NCBI GenBank assembly: GCA_036401375.1
Contig: DASWVB010000009.1
Coordinates: 1-64,000, forward strand
DNA: 64,000 nucleotides
Source of the DNA: DASWUZ01 sp036401375
Lineage (GTDB): Bacteria; Acidobacteriota; Terriglobia; Terriglobales; Acidobacteriaceae
Direction of reading: 5' to 3'
In this document: positions 18,113 to 27,166 of the stretch, in pieces
How the letters are laid out: each line of letters opens with the position of its first letter
Numbering within the stretch: position 1 is the stretch's first letter
Position numbers and translations under genes: made by a program
Notes under the pieces: generated by a model
Databases searched by the model: none
Told to the model about the DNA's origin: nothing
What the model saw: the letters and a program-made list of their open reading frames with translations, nothing else

Positions 18113-18649
18113 CTAAAGCCAGTGCCGCACAAATTGCAGCACTCCTAAAGCATACAAGCCTGCAGCCACATCATCGAGCATGATGCCCCACCCACCGTGC
18201 AGACTCTCAAGCTGGCGGGCAGGTGGAGGTTTGACGATATCGAAGACGCGAAAGAGCAGCAGCGCAACTACGGGATACTTCCAGTCGACCGGACATGCAA
18301 TGAGCGCGATCCACTGTCCCACCACCTCGTCGATGACGACAAATTGAGGATCTTCCCTGCCAGCCTCAAGGGCCACGATGCTGCCCGCTGGGATGCCAAC
18401 CGCGAACGCGGCCATCGCAGCCCCAGCCGTATACCAGGGCAACGTTGCGGCACTCATACCATGCAGATGAGCCAGGCCGCACCAGAGCAGCAGCGCAGCA
18501 ACCGAGCCCCACGTCCCTGGTCCAGGCTTGATTCTTCCTGCGCCAAAGAAGGTCCCAGCGACCCACGCCCACCGCGTTCTGGCTGCGGCAGCCAAATCTT
18601 GCGCTGCAGCAACCCCTGACTCGGTCGTAGCTGGCGGCAGGATCGGCAA
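18113..18649 (-). CDS. pgpA: Phosphatidylglycerophosphatase A
   Basis: Dephosphorylates phosphatidylglycerophosphate to phosphatidylglycerol. The family motifs are present: G-A-G-R-I-K-P-G-P-G-T-W-G-S near the N-terminus, F-V-V-I-D-E-V-V-G-Q-W with the metal-binding acids, and F-R-V-F-D-I-x-K-P-P-P. A TTG at 18649 is chosen as start because AGGAAGGA lies four bases upstream and the resulting 178 residues match the family; an ATG at 18700 would overlap yacG by 41 bases. It follows yacG by ten bases in one transcription unit. Confidence 0.9.
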   Translation of the reverse strand: MPILPPATTESGVAAAQDLAAAARTRWAWVAGTFFGAGRIKPGPGTWGSVAALLLWCGLAHLHGMSAATLPWYTAGAAMAAFAVGIPAGSIVALEAGREDPQFVVIDEVVGQWIALIACPVDWKYPVVALLLFRVFDIVKPPPARQLESLHGGWGIMLDDVAAGLYALGVLQFVRHWL

Positions 18650-18659
18650 GCTTTCCTTC

Positions 18660-18890
18660 CTAGTAGGACTCGTCTTCACCCTTCGGCCGGGTATCCGCAT
18701 CCAGCCCCTCCAGCACTTCAGGATCCAGTATGGGAGAGGAGATACGGTACACTCCGGTCGCCCATTTACCCAGATCGACCTGGCGGCAGTGGTCGCTGCA
18801 GAAGGGAAAATGCGCCTCGCTTGCCAGCACGATCTTCCTGCAAGTCGGGCAGCGAAGTATGTGTTTCGTCTTTGCCTCTGATCTATTCAT
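18660..18890 (-). CDS. yacG: DNA gyrase inhibitor YacG-type zinc protein
   Basis: A 76-residue protein with the YacG zinc site: C-P-T-C near residues 14-17 and F-C-S-x-H-C-R-Q-V-D-L-G-K-W near 30-44. E. coli YacG binds GyrB and blocks DNA binding. The ATG at 18890 yields the normal short N-terminus; a longer in-frame reading is not family-like. The tail is acidic. It is placed between rimO and pgpA. Confidence 0.9.
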   Translation of the reverse strand: MNRSEAKTKHILRCPTCRKIVLASEAHFPFCSDHCRQVDLGKWATGVYRISSPILDPEVLEGLDADTRPKGEDESY

Positions 18891-19007
18891 GATCCGAAAC
18901 TTGTGAATCGATGATTGCGTGTTACTTGGCTCACCTGGACGTGCGAATCGCACCTTTCGATCTCATCGCCTGCAGCGTACCAGTCGCCCCGCTCCGCCAG
19001 CCAAAGG

Positions 19008-20729
19008 TTATCGATCCACGATGCGTCCCACCACGTCATAGGGATGGGCATCGGTGATCTCGCAGCGGTAGAACCTGTTCGGCTCAAGCTGCTTATGAGC
19101 CCCGAAGTCGTTGATGTAGACCGTTCCGTCGATCTGCGGCGCATGGAACTGCGTGCGACCCTCCCACAGCAGAGGCGTCTCCTTGGACTCACCCTCGACC
19201 AGCAAGTCAAACGTGCGCCCGACCCACTGCTGCTTGGCGCGGAGGCTGATCGAGCTCTGCAGCCGCATCAGCCGCTTGCGGCGGCTCTCAATAGTGCGCG
19301 CCGGCACCTTCTCTGAGAGGCTGAAGGCGCCCGCGCCCTCTTCATCGGAGTAGCCAAAGACTCCCATCCAATCGAACCCTGCCGCCTCGACAAATCCACA
19401 AAGCTCCTGGAAGTCGGCCTCTGTCTCCCCCGGAAACCCGACTACAAAGGACGTGCGCAGAGCGAGGCCTGGTACAGTCGCGCGGGCCTTCTCGATCATC
19501 CGTAGAAATATTTCGGCACTGGCGCCCCGCTTCATCCGCTTCAGTACGTTTGCGGAGGCATGCTGCAGCGGCACGTCAAGGTACTTGCAGATGTTGTCGT
19601 GCCGCGCCATGGTCTCAAGCAGTGCGGTCGTGATCTTGTTCGGATAGGCATAGAGGAAGCGCAACCAGCGAACTCCCTCAACTTGAGCCAGCCGATCGAG
19701 CAGCTGCGCGAGTCCGTCCTTCATCGCGAAGTCTTCCCCATAGCACGTCGTGTCCTGACCGATGAGCGTGATCTCGCTGACGCCCTGCGCAACCAGATTT
19801 TCCGCCTCCGCGATGACCGACTCGAAGCGCCGCGAGCGGAACTTGCCGCGGATGTTCGGGATCACGCAAAACGTGCAGGGATGATCGCAACCCTCCGCAA
19901 TCTTGATGTAGGCAGATGAACTCGGAGTGGAGCGCAGCCGCGGCGTGGTCTCGTTGTAGAGATAATGTGGAATTTCGGCGACCGCGCCTTCCCAGTCCCC
20001 GCGCGCAAAACGTCCCTGCGTCTCGCGAAGATCACCCTCCGCCCGAGCCGTAGTCTTCTTCGCAGCATAAGGCGGCCGCTCAGCAGAGATCATGTCGCGA
20101 GCAGCTGGACCCCCAATCGCGTGGCTACTTTGGTTCAAGCTCGGCGCAGCCACCACACTCATCTCGGTCAGGATGGTGAATGGCGAGGGCTGCTGGAGCC
20201 CTACAGCCTGCGGAGAAGGCTCGATGCCGGCCGCAGCCAGTATCTTCTCCAGCTCATCGGTGCCGACCACCGCATCGACCTCTGGAATGTTCTTCATGAT
20301 CTCGGTGCGATAGCGCTCGACCAGGCAGCCGGCAACGATCAGCTTGCGTGCCCTGCCTCCGATCTTGTGCTGCGCCATCTCGAGAATGGTGTCGACAGAT
20401 TCCTGCTTCGCCGACTCGATGAAGGCGCAGGTGTTGACCACCAGGATGTCCGCATCCTCGGGCCGCGACGTGATCTCTGCGCCCGCATGGTTCAGAACGC
20501 CCATCATCACTTCGCTGTCCACCAGGTTCTTAGGGCAGCCAAGGCTGACAAATCCAACCGTAATCTTCTGCCTGGCCGCGACTTTGGCAGGAGAGATTAG
20601 GACCGCCGCACTGAAGTCTGCCCGTGGAACTGGGGCATCACCCGTCGTTCCGCCGGCTTGCAGAGATCTGGTACACAGGCCACTGGGAGAGGCCTCAACA
20701 AGGGCCTCATCGAGCAAAGTTTGACTCAC
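19008..20729 (-). CDS. rimO: Ribosomal protein S12 methylthiotransferase RimO, with insertion
   Basis: Radical-SAM enzyme that methylthiolates Asp in ribosomal protein S12. The 573 residues exceed the usual 430-460. The MTTase domain starts near residue 57 with V-G-F-V-S-L-G-C-P-K-N-L-V-D-S-E and holds its three cluster cysteines; the radical-SAM cluster is C-D-H-P-C-T-F-C; a TRAM domain closes the protein. The excess is an N-terminal extension of some 50 residues and a Ser/Ala-rich insertion of about 90 residues between the MTTase and SAM domains. Start GTG at 20729 has only a weak ribosome-binding site, so part of the extension may not be translated. Confidence 0.94.
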   Translation of the reverse strand: MSQTLLDEALVEASPSGLCTRSLQAGGTTGDAPVPRADFSAAVLISPAKVAARQKITVGFVSLGCPKNLVDSEVMMGVLNHAGAEITSRPEDADILVVNTCAFIESAKQESVDTILEMAQHKIGGRARKLIVAGCLVERYRTEIMKNIPEVDAVVGTDELEKILAAAGIEPSPQAVGLQQPSPFTILTEMSVVAAPSLNQSSHAIGGPAARDMISAERPPYAAKKTTARAEGDLRETQGRFARGDWEGAVAEIPHYLYNETTPRLRSTPSSSAYIKIAEGCDHPCTFCVIPNIRGKFRSRRFESVIAEAENLVAQGVSEITLIGQDTTCYGEDFAMKDGLAQLLDRLAQVEGVRWLRFLYAYPNKITTALLETMARHDNICKYLDVPLQHASANVLKRMKRGASAEIFLRMIEKARATVPGLALRTSFVVGFPGETEADFQELCGFVEAAGFDWMGVFGYSDEEGAGAFSLSEKVPARTIESRRKRLMRLQSSISLRAKQQWVGRTFDLLVEGESKETPLLWEGRTQFHAPQIDGTVYINDFGAHKQLEPNRFYRCEITDAHPYDVVGRIVDR

Positions 20730-20817
20730 TTGACCATTCTATCGAACTTGCTGTCGAGGGGCTCCAGTCATGGGTCACCCAGTGGCAATTCGGGTATCCT
20801 CAAATGAGGAGGTTCTG

Positions 20818-21048
20818 ATGCGCACTACCATTGACATCGCGGATGCTATCTATGAGCGCAGCCAGAAGGTCGCTCGGGAGAGCGGCATCTCCGTGGAGCA
20901 GCTTATAGCTCGAATGCTCGAGAGGGACCTCGCGTCGGAGTCTGCGCCCATCAAGAGCGGCAACCGAGTGAGCTTGCCGCTGGTCCAGTCGGGTCGGCCC
21001 GCTTCGCTCGACCTTTCCAGCTATAACTTCGACGAGCTGCTGGGTTGA
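20818..21048 (+). CDS. Ribbon-helix-helix antitoxin-like protein (VapB type)
   Basis: A 76-residue protein starting R-T-T-I-D-I-A-D-A-I-Y-E-R-S, followed by E-S-G-I-S-V-E-Q-L-I-A-R-M-L-E-R-D-L, the strand-helix-helix pattern of MetJ/Arc antitoxins; the C-terminal third would wrap the toxin. GAGG lies about five bases before the ATG at 20818; the ORF is open further upstream but without a suitable site. A PIN-domain toxin follows 22 bases downstream and is interrupted by a stop codon, so this antitoxin may now lack a partner. Confidence 0.75.
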   Translation: MRTTIDIADAIYERSQKVARESGISVEQLIARMLERDLASESAPIKSGNRVSLPLVQSGRPASLDLSSYNFDELLG

Positions 21049-21070
21049 ATACCCGGCTTAATCTCGCGGC

Positions 21071-21499
21071 ATGACTTACCTGCCAGACGTCAACGTCTGG
21101 ATAGCACTTGCCTCCAACCGTCACGTCCACCATCAGGCGGCAAAGGCCTGGTTCGAAACATTAGCGGACGAACGGAGTGTGTTTTGCCGTATCACTGAGC
21201 TTGGCTTCCTTCGTCTGCTCACCAACATCCATGTCATGGGAGAGGACGTGCTCACGCCCGAGCGGGCTTAGACTGTCTACGACGCTTTGAGGAATGATCC
21301 TCGAATCTCCTTTTTACCAGAACAATCTGGGTTCGAAGAACATTGGCGGAAGCTGAGTGCGCCCATCGCGGGTGGAGCGAATATCTGGACTGACGCTTAT
21401 CTGGCCGCCTTTGCTGTGCACATCGACGCCACTCTCGTCACCTTCGATCGGAGACTTCGCTCGGTCCGAAGTCTTCTGATCCTCACTCTCCCGGCCTAG
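21071..21499 (+). pseudogene. PIN-domain toxin (VapC type) interrupted by an in-frame TAG
   Basis: The reading frame encodes a PIN ribonuclease: L-P-D-V-N-V-W-I-A-L at the start gives the first acidic ligand, E-L-G-F-L-R-L-L-T in the middle the second, and T-D-A-Y-L-A-A-F-A plus T-F-D-R-R near the end complete the metal site. At 21269-21271 the codon after R-A is TAG, and the same frame then continues as T-V-Y-D-A-L-R to a stop at 21499. Relatives often have tryptophan there, so a single TGG to TAG change is likely. The truncated 66-residue product would lack part of the active site. Confidence 0.8.
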
Positions 21500-21554
21500 C
21501 CCTTCCTTGTTGGGTATCCAAGCCTCAAGCTGCTGCTCCCTCAGCCGTCAATCC

Positions 21555-23201
21555 TTAACCCGGTGGGCCAGAGAGGGTCGGCTCCTCAGCAATCGTGAGC
21601 TTGCCATCCACTCCCCTGACGATCGTCGGCGCATAGGTCCCAAGCATCTGCCGCCGCCACCACACCCCGTTCACCCGCTTCTCAGACGCACTGCTGAACC
21701 AGTACTGCCACAGCACGGCGCGTACATACCGCGGCGGGGCCGCCGCAAACGGATTGCCGGCAAACAGCCCGAGCACGTCCCGGTCATTGCTAATCAACCG
21801 CTCCTCCGTACGCGGAACAATCAGGTTGTCCGTCCACGACCCCAGCGACGCGAACCACAGGTTCCAGTCAAGGCGCGGCTGGTACGGCGCATAGATGCCC
21901 GGGCGCGCGGTCAGCTCCTGCGGCTTGAACCGAAACGGATAGGCGACCCACGTCTTGCCATCCATCGAGCCCTGAAACTCGATCTCGTAGCGATGCGGCG
22001 TCATCACCGCAAAGAGCCCGTACTGGTTCGCGATGCGCAGCGGCTCGAGGGCGATCAACGGCTGGCTTGGCAGCGGAGCTTCGCGCCAAAGCATACGCAC
22101 CAGCGGCACAGTCGTCGCATAAAACATCCAGCAGAAGAGCACCGACGTGGCAGCCACTCGCAGCGCATCCCACAAGCGGGGTGCGCTCCCATCCAGAGTC
22201 GCTGGCGCCAGTCCCGCACTGCCCGTAGCCGCGAGCGCTTCGGCATCCTCCTCCTTCAACTTCAGGGTCACAACACCCGGCGTCCATCGAGCCGGTACGA
22301 GACGGCGAAGATAAACATCGTCGAGCAGTAGAAAGGCAAGCACCAGCACGAGGTAGTTCAAGAATGCGTAGTTAGCTGTAAGAATCACCCCAGCCTGCCA
22401 CAGGGTGACAATGAAAAAGCACGCGACGCGCCACCTCCCGGGCAGCAGCGCCATGAAGACAAGCCCCAGCTCCATCACCAGCGTCAGCACCGCAGTCGCG
22501 ATGTGAAACCAGTGCGGCAGGTGCTGCAGGTACCAGCCGATCCACGTCGGCAGAGGCCCGTTCTGGTAGTACTCATACATCGCCGTGAAGTTGCGCCACG
22601 TGGGATCGCCGCTGATCAGCTTCACCACCCCCGACTCGAAGTAGATGCGGAACCACTCCCACAGCAGCAGCAGGTAGCTCGCCCGCGAGCCGAGGCTGCG
22701 CACGCCCCAGCCCGGCATCAGCCCCCGCGGCGCGAGGAAGAGCGAGAGAAAGCCGGCCTCGAGCAACATGCCATCGGACTGGTAGTTGGCGAAGTCCTGT
22801 CCCGCACCAACGAACGACAGGAAGCATACGAAGCAGACCAGCAGCATCATTCGCGGCCAGAGGTTGGCGAAGAGCAGCAGCGCCGCTCCGAGGCCTACCC
22901 AGCAGAGCGCCATCAGAGCGTGCGAGCTGGACGAGATCCAGAGCAGCGTCGGCGCATACCAGTAGCGCAGCGGCCCAAGACTCTGCGCCACGCGCAACAG
23001 GTAGTCCCCGGCCGGAAGAACGCCGTCAGGACCGATCAACCCTTTGATCTGAAAGACCAGCGCCAGAAACGCGGAGAAGTAGATGAGCCCCAGGGCACGC
23101 AGAAAGAGCCAGCGCCCGATCAGGTGGGTCGACAGTCCCCCACCCAGCGCAGGGTCACGGCTGAAATAGCGGTTGAAGATGTTGCGCGCGCTGACAGGCA
23201 T
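21555..23201 (-). CDS. Lipase maturation factor family membrane protein
   Basis: A 548-residue polytopic protein related to eukaryotic LMF1. About nine hydrophobic helices fill residues 25-355, with the conserved G-Q-D-F-x-N-Y-Q-S-D-G-M-L-L-E-A-G-F-L block, W-E-W-F-R-I-Y-F-E-S-G-V-V-K-L and D-P-T-W-R-N-F-T-A-M-x-Y-Y-x-x-x-P-L-P-T. A soluble C-terminal domain (from about 390) has Y-E-I-E-F-Q-G-S-x-D-G-x-T-W, again typical. Bacterial members have no established role; chaperoning of exported enzymes is an inference from LMF1. Confidence 0.88.
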   Translation of the reverse strand: MPVSARNIFNRYFSRDPALGGGLSTHLIGRWLFLRALGLIYFSAFLALVFQIKGLIGPDGVLPAGDYLLRVAQSLGPLRYWYAPTLLWISSSSHALMALCWVGLGAALLLFANLWPRMMLLVCFVCFLSFVGAGQDFANYQSDGMLLEAGFLSLFLAPRGLMPGWGVRSLGSRASYLLLLWEWFRIYFESGVVKLISGDPTWRNFTAMYEYYQNGPLPTWIGWYLQHLPHWFHIATAVLTLVMELGLVFMALLPGRWRVACFFIVTLWQAGVILTANYAFLNYLVLVLAFLLLDDVYLRRLVPARWTPGVVTLKLKEEDAEALAATGSAGLAPATLDGSAPRLWDALRVAATSVLFCWMFYATTVPLVRMLWREAPLPSQPLIALEPLRIANQYGLFAVMTPHRYEIEFQGSMDGKTWVAYPFRFKPQELTARPGIYAPYQPRLDWNLWFASLGSWTDNLIVPRTEERLISNDRDVLGLFAGNPFAAAPPRYVRAVLWQYWFSSASEKRVNGVWWRRQMLGTYAPTIVRGVDGKLTIAEEPTLSGPPG

Positions 23202-23300
23202 GCGGCGAAGTCCGTCACTTCAACCACATGGGATGCGCCCTAGAGCCACTCTCATCAGCCAGCCCGGTGTCCTCTGGATCTTCCAAGTGCTCACGTCAGA

Positions 23301-23747
23301 TTAGGGCCGGAGTCCGCGCCTCGCCACCACTGCTCCCCATTCCTCGGGGGCCACGTCGCGCGCATGCTGCGAAAACAGCCACTGATGACCATCCAGGTCC
23401 TCAACTCCATACTGCCGCTCCCCGTAGATCGTCTCGTTCAGGTCCTCGACAATGTTAGCTCCCTGCGCTCTGGCGCCCGCGAAGTGCGCATCGACATCAG
23501 GAACAAAGATGGTGAGTGACTGGGTCCCGTATCCTGACTCAGCCGGGCAGGACCGATGACCACAGCTCGCGAGCATGACAAAGGCGCCTCCCAGGAACAT
23601 CTGCGCCCCTCCTGTCTTCGAGTCGCCATAGCGGTAGTTCTCCTGGAATCCTAAGACTCGCGTCAACCACTCCACCGCATCCGGCACGCTCCTGTAGAAG
23701 ATGTGCGGCAGCATGGTCTCTGTCGGAACAGATCGATTGGTGACCAT
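23301..23747 (-). CDS. Glyoxalase/bleomycin-resistance (VOC, PhnB-like) protein
   Basis: A 148-residue VOC-fold protein: P-H-I-F-Y-R-S-V-P-D-A-V-E-W-L at the first beta-alpha module, L-T-I-F-V-P-D-V-D-A-H-F-A at the second, and the terminal Y-G-V-E-D-L-D-G-H-Q-W-L-F-S-Q strand with a metal-type histidine. It resembles uncharacterised PhnB-like proteins more than true glyoxalase I. ATG at 23747. Convergent genes are absent nearby; it stands divergent from the membrane protein at 23908. Confidence 0.85.
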   Translation of the reverse strand: MVTNRSVPTETMLPHIFYRSVPDAVEWLTRVLGFQENYRYGDSKTGGAQMFLGGAFVMLASCGHRSCPAESGYGTQSLTIFVPDVDAHFAGARAQGANIVEDLNETIYGERQYGVEDLDGHQWLFSQHARDVAPEEWGAVVARRGLRP

Positions 23748-23907
23748 GGAACGAGATTGTAACGCGATCTCGCCAGCAGCGACGGCCTGCGATCACCCGC
23801 ATTGCGGGCGGGATTTGGTTCACCCCCGCGAACTTTCCTGCTCCAGGTCTCGTAGTAGGGGTGCTGACGCGCCCGGCGCGCGGCCATTGCGCAGCTCGAG
23901 GATGAAG

Positions 23908-24954
23908 ATGCAGCAGACACCGGCTCAGAGCGACTCGCAATTGACCGCAACCGCAACCGCCACCGCAGCCAGGCAGAAGGCGGCCGTCGTGCGGATCGCC
24001 CCAGCCTTCGCCCTCTTCTTCGTGGCGCCCCTGATCGCCGAGTTTCTCCTTGGAAACCTGCCCATCAAGCTGTTGCCGGCCCTGACTGTTCTGGCGCCGC
24101 TCTACGGCGGAGGCGCCCTGCTCATCCGCGAATCGGCCCGCCGCACCGGCCGTGGATGGCCCAGCATCTTCGTACTGGGCCTCGCCTACACCATCCTTGA
24201 GGAGGCGTTCACCACTCAAAGTCTCTTCAACCCCGATTACCTGCACCTCAGATTGCACCTGCTCACTGCTGGGTACATCCCCGCGCTCGGCATCGGCGCC
24301 TGGTGGACGCTCTTCATGTTCAACCTGCATACCGCCTGGAGCATCTCGACTCCAATTGCCCTCATCGAGGCGACAGTCCCAAACCGCGCCACTACCCCTT
24401 GGCTCGGCCGCACCGGCTTGATCGTCACGGCAGCTCTCTTCGCCGCCGGCGTCGTCTTTATCACCCTGTTCACCCTCAAGCAGGACCACTTCCTGGCCTC
24501 TCGCATGCAGTTCGCGAGCGCAGCGCTACTCTGCCTGCTGCTGGTGGCCGCGGCTTTCTTCCTTCCGCCTGTCGCTGTACAGAGGATCGGCCGCCGGGTT
24601 CCCTCGCCTTGGCTCGTCGGTGCACTTGCCCTCACCGCCGGCTCGGCCGTCCTGCTCATCCCCACGCGTTGGGGATGGGGCGCCGCAGCGGCCATGCTGG
24701 CCACCGACCTGGTAGTGATCGCAGCAGTGCTCTCCTGGTCTCGAAGCCTTGCATGGACCCTGCAGCACAAGCTCGCCCTCGCCGCCGGTGCTGCCCTGGC
24801 CTACGCGTGGCACGCCTTCATTGCGCACCCTGCGGTCGGCGGATCCGGCATGGCCGTCCGGGTCGGCAACGTGATCTTCGCCGTCGGCGCCATCGCGCTC
24901 ATCTGGCTCGCCGCCCGCAGAACAGCGGCTGCGTCCAACGGCCTTTTACCATGA
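23908..24954 (+). CDS. Polytopic membrane protein, unknown function
   Basis: A 348-residue protein with a Thr/Ala-rich N-terminus and about nine hydrophobic helices. The segment L-A-Y-T-I-L-E-E-A-F-T-T-Q-S-L-F-N-P carries a helix-embedded E-E pair, which recalls the E-E-x-x-x-R core of intramembrane CPBP proteases but without the following arginine. No family was confidently recognised. GAGG precedes the ATG at 23908; another ATG at 23902 is possible. Confidence 0.7.
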   Translation: MQQTPAQSDSQLTATATATAARQKAAVVRIAPAFALFFVAPLIAEFLLGNLPIKLLPALTVLAPLYGGGALLIRESARRTGRGWPSIFVLGLAYTILEEAFTTQSLFNPDYLHLRLHLLTAGYIPALGIGAWWTLFMFNLHTAWSISTPIALIEATVPNRATTPWLGRTGLIVTAALFAAGVVFITLFTLKQDHFLASRMQFASAALLCLLLVAAAFFLPPVAVQRIGRRVPSPWLVGALALTAGSAVLLIPTRWGWGAAAAMLATDLVVIAAVLSWSRSLAWTLQHKLALAAGAALAYAWHAFIAHPAVGGSGMAVRVGNVIFAVGAIALIWLAARRTAAASNGLLP

Positions 24955-25153
24955 CAGCCGGCTCGCGCGTGAGAGTGCAGGTGTTCGTTACCCGCATTCA
25001 CAAGTTCGGGAGCGAGGCAATCAGACGGCAGGATTGTCTGCGTCTGGCACCCGCTACACCGTCTCTTCCCGGGTAGATTTGATGGAAGACCTGGCCACCT
25101 TCCTTCTTTGAAGCAGACAGCTGGCGCAGACCCTCGGTATAGTCGAATTCGCC

Positions 25154-26227
25154 ATGCCTGGACACCTCAAACTCCGGCTCCTCCTCGCGCTTCTCGCCTC
25201 AACCGTGCTCGCAACCGGCACCGCGCAGACTCCTGAAAGGCTACCCTCACCCGCAGCAGCGCCGCCGCCCTCCCTTACCGCCGACTCGCTGCCCCAACCC
25301 GGCGTGCCCGAGGGTACGCTGTCGCCCAGGCTTTCGCTCAGCAGCCACATCTACGACGGCATGCAGACGGAGTACTGGATCTACGCACCGGCGCAGTATG
25401 ACCCGAAAAAGCCGGCAGCACTGATGGTCTTCCAGGACGGCTCAGGCTACCTGGAGCGCAAAGGCGATCACCCGGCACTCAACGTCATCGACAATCTGAC
25501 CGCGCAGGGCAGGATTCCGGTCATGATCGCCGTCTTCATTAACCCTGGAGACATCTCCGCGTCGCCCGGCACACCCACCTACCGCTTTGTTGACGGCTTC
25601 GCCAGGAAGTGGTCTCGCACCTTGAAAGACGCGATGCGTTCGACCGAGTACGACACCGTCTCGGACCGCTACGCACGCTTCCTTCGGGACGAGCTGCTAC
25701 CCGAGGTTGCCAGGCACTACAACCTCCGCACCGACGCCTACTCGCACGCCATCACCGGCTTGTCCTCGGGCGGCATCTGCGCCTTCAATGCTGCGTGGCA
25801 GATGCCCGGCCAGTTCTCCCGGGTCATCTCCTGGATTGGCACCTTCACCTCGATCCAGTGGCGCGAAGATCCCTCCGTACCAGACGGAGGTCAGGACTAC
25901 CCCGAGAAGGTGCTGCGCGAGCCCCACCGCAACCTGCGCGTCTGGCTGGAGGACGGCAACAACGATCAGGAGAACCCCCGGTACGGTTCGTGGCCCCTCG
26001 CCAACCTGCGCATGGCCAACGCCCTCAAGCTAAAGGGCTACGACTTCCGCTTCTCCTTTGGCACTGGGCCGCACAGCCCTGTTCACGGAGCCTCCGAGTT
26101 CCCCGAGGAGATGACCTGGCTGTGGCGCGACTATAACCCTGCTCAGACCGACCAGACCTACGCCCAGGATCCGGCGGAGGCGGCCAAGCCACCCTTCCGC
26201 GTCTCAATCACCAACCGGGAGCCCTGA
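25154..26227 (+). CDS. Secreted esterase of the Fes/EsteraseD family
   Basis: A 357-residue alpha/beta hydrolase. A signal peptide (residues 1-25, ending A-T-G-T-A-Q) is followed by a proline-rich linker, the Y-W-I-Y-A-P strand, L-M-V-F-Q-D-G with the oxyanion-type D-G, the nucleophile elbow G-L-S-S-G-G-I-C-A and the final G-P-H-S-P-V-H-G region with candidate histidines. Related proteins include enterochelin esterases and carbohydrate esterases of family 1; an exported form suggests plant or microbial polysaccharide esters rather than siderophores. Confidence 0.87.
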   Translation: MPGHLKLRLLLALLASTVLATGTAQTPERLPSPAAAPPPSLTADSLPQPGVPEGTLSPRLSLSSHIYDGMQTEYWIYAPAQYDPKKPAALMVFQDGSGYLERKGDHPALNVIDNLTAQGRIPVMIAVFINPGDISASPGTPTYRFVDGFARKWSRTLKDAMRSTEYDTVSDRYARFLRDELLPEVARHYNLRTDAYSHAITGLSSGGICAFNAAWQMPGQFSRVISWIGTFTSIQWREDPSVPDGGQDYPEKVLREPHRNLRVWLEDGNNDQENPRYGSWPLANLRMANALKLKGYDFRFSFGTGPHSPVHGASEFPEEMTWLWRDYNPAQTDQTYAQDPAEAAKPPFRVSITNREP

Positions 26228-26357
26228 AGCTGAACCAGCTTACTTTCGATCGATCACAGGGCGCCTTTACCATACCTCTTCGTGGGTCGCCTGCTCGCGA
26301 CTGAACGGAAGGCGGGAAGCTGCCGATAGAGGGAGGTCGCAGTCCGGAGGCGAGGTC

Positions 26358-26903
26358 TTGCAAATCAGTGCGCTCATTGGTAGTTCACCGGCAGGCCCGA
26401 TCTCGAGCACTGCCAGTCTCCTTGCTCAATTCCAGCAAGCCATCAAGGACCTGCAAAATACCCTCAAGACCGGCGACACCAACGGGGCAAAGGCGGCTCT
26501 TGCCCGACTTCAGGGGCTGACCCAGGGCGGCGGAAGCGACCAGCTCACCGCCGACTTGAACACCATAGGTCAGGCACTCGGGGCAGGCAATGTAACCGCA
26601 GCACAGGGCGCCTTTGCGGCCCTGCAAGGCGATCTCGCCGCGCCTGCACCTCAGCCCGCCGCATACTCCTCGTCGGGTCTCACCATAGAAGATGTGGTAA
26701 CAATTCTGAGCGCGCTCCCGGGGGCCTCGGGCAGCTCCACCGCGAGCAGTTCCACCGACATTGGATCGAACCTGCTCTCCGCACTGAGCGCATCCTCCTC
26801 GGCTGCCAATCTGGCGGCCGCCAGCAAGTCAGGCGCGAACTCCCACGCCGCGGCGACCCCTGTCACTCCCACGCCTGCGCCGCAGCTCAATCTCTACGCC
26901 TGA
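26358..26903 (+). CDS. Ala-rich helical-repeat protein (paralogue A)
   Basis: A 181-residue protein with no recognised family. Two copies of an amphipathic repeat lie at about residues 22-55 and 62-93, with a shared pattern L-x-x-A-L-x-A-G-(D/N)-x-x-A-A-x-x-A-F/L-x-x-L-Q. The rest is Ser/Ala/Thr-rich and low in complexity. Start is TTG at 26358 preceded by GGAGGCGAGG. No signal peptide or membrane helix is clear. A second protein with the same repeats is encoded at 27636-28379, with a DUF1003 gene between them. Confidence 0.65.
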   Translation: MQISALIGSSPAGPISSTASLLAQFQQAIKDLQNTLKTGDTNGAKAALARLQGLTQGGGSDQLTADLNTIGQALGAGNVTAAQGAFAALQGDLAAPAPQPAAYSSSGLTIEDVVTILSALPGASGSSTASSSTDIGSNLLSALSASSSAANLAAASKSGANSHAAATPVTPTPAPQLNLYA

Positions 26904-27103
26904 GACGCCGGACGTCCGGCTCTGATTCAAGCATAGCGATCTGCTGCGCACCTATTCCGCCTCTGCCGGCGAAGCACGCCCTCAGTCCAGCCCAAGTCTC
27001 GACACGCCGAAAGTCCGCGCCGCTGATCCAACTCCCATGGTGACAGTAATCTTGCTGCATCCAGTGATTCACCTCAAGATGAGGTAGTCAAAGCCTGGCC
27101 GCC

Positions 27104-27133
27104 AAAGTAATTTCAATCAAAGTAATTTCAATC
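27104..27133. repeat. Tandem 15-base repeat
   Basis: Two exact adjacent copies of AAAGTAATTTCAATC at 27104-27118 and 27119-27133, about 35 bases before the DUF1003 start. The block is A/T-rich in an otherwise GC-rich window. It may be a regulatory site or a slippage product. Confidence 0.6.
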
Positions 27134-27166
27134 AAAGAAGAGCACACTCAGGACGCGGGGTTCCCG

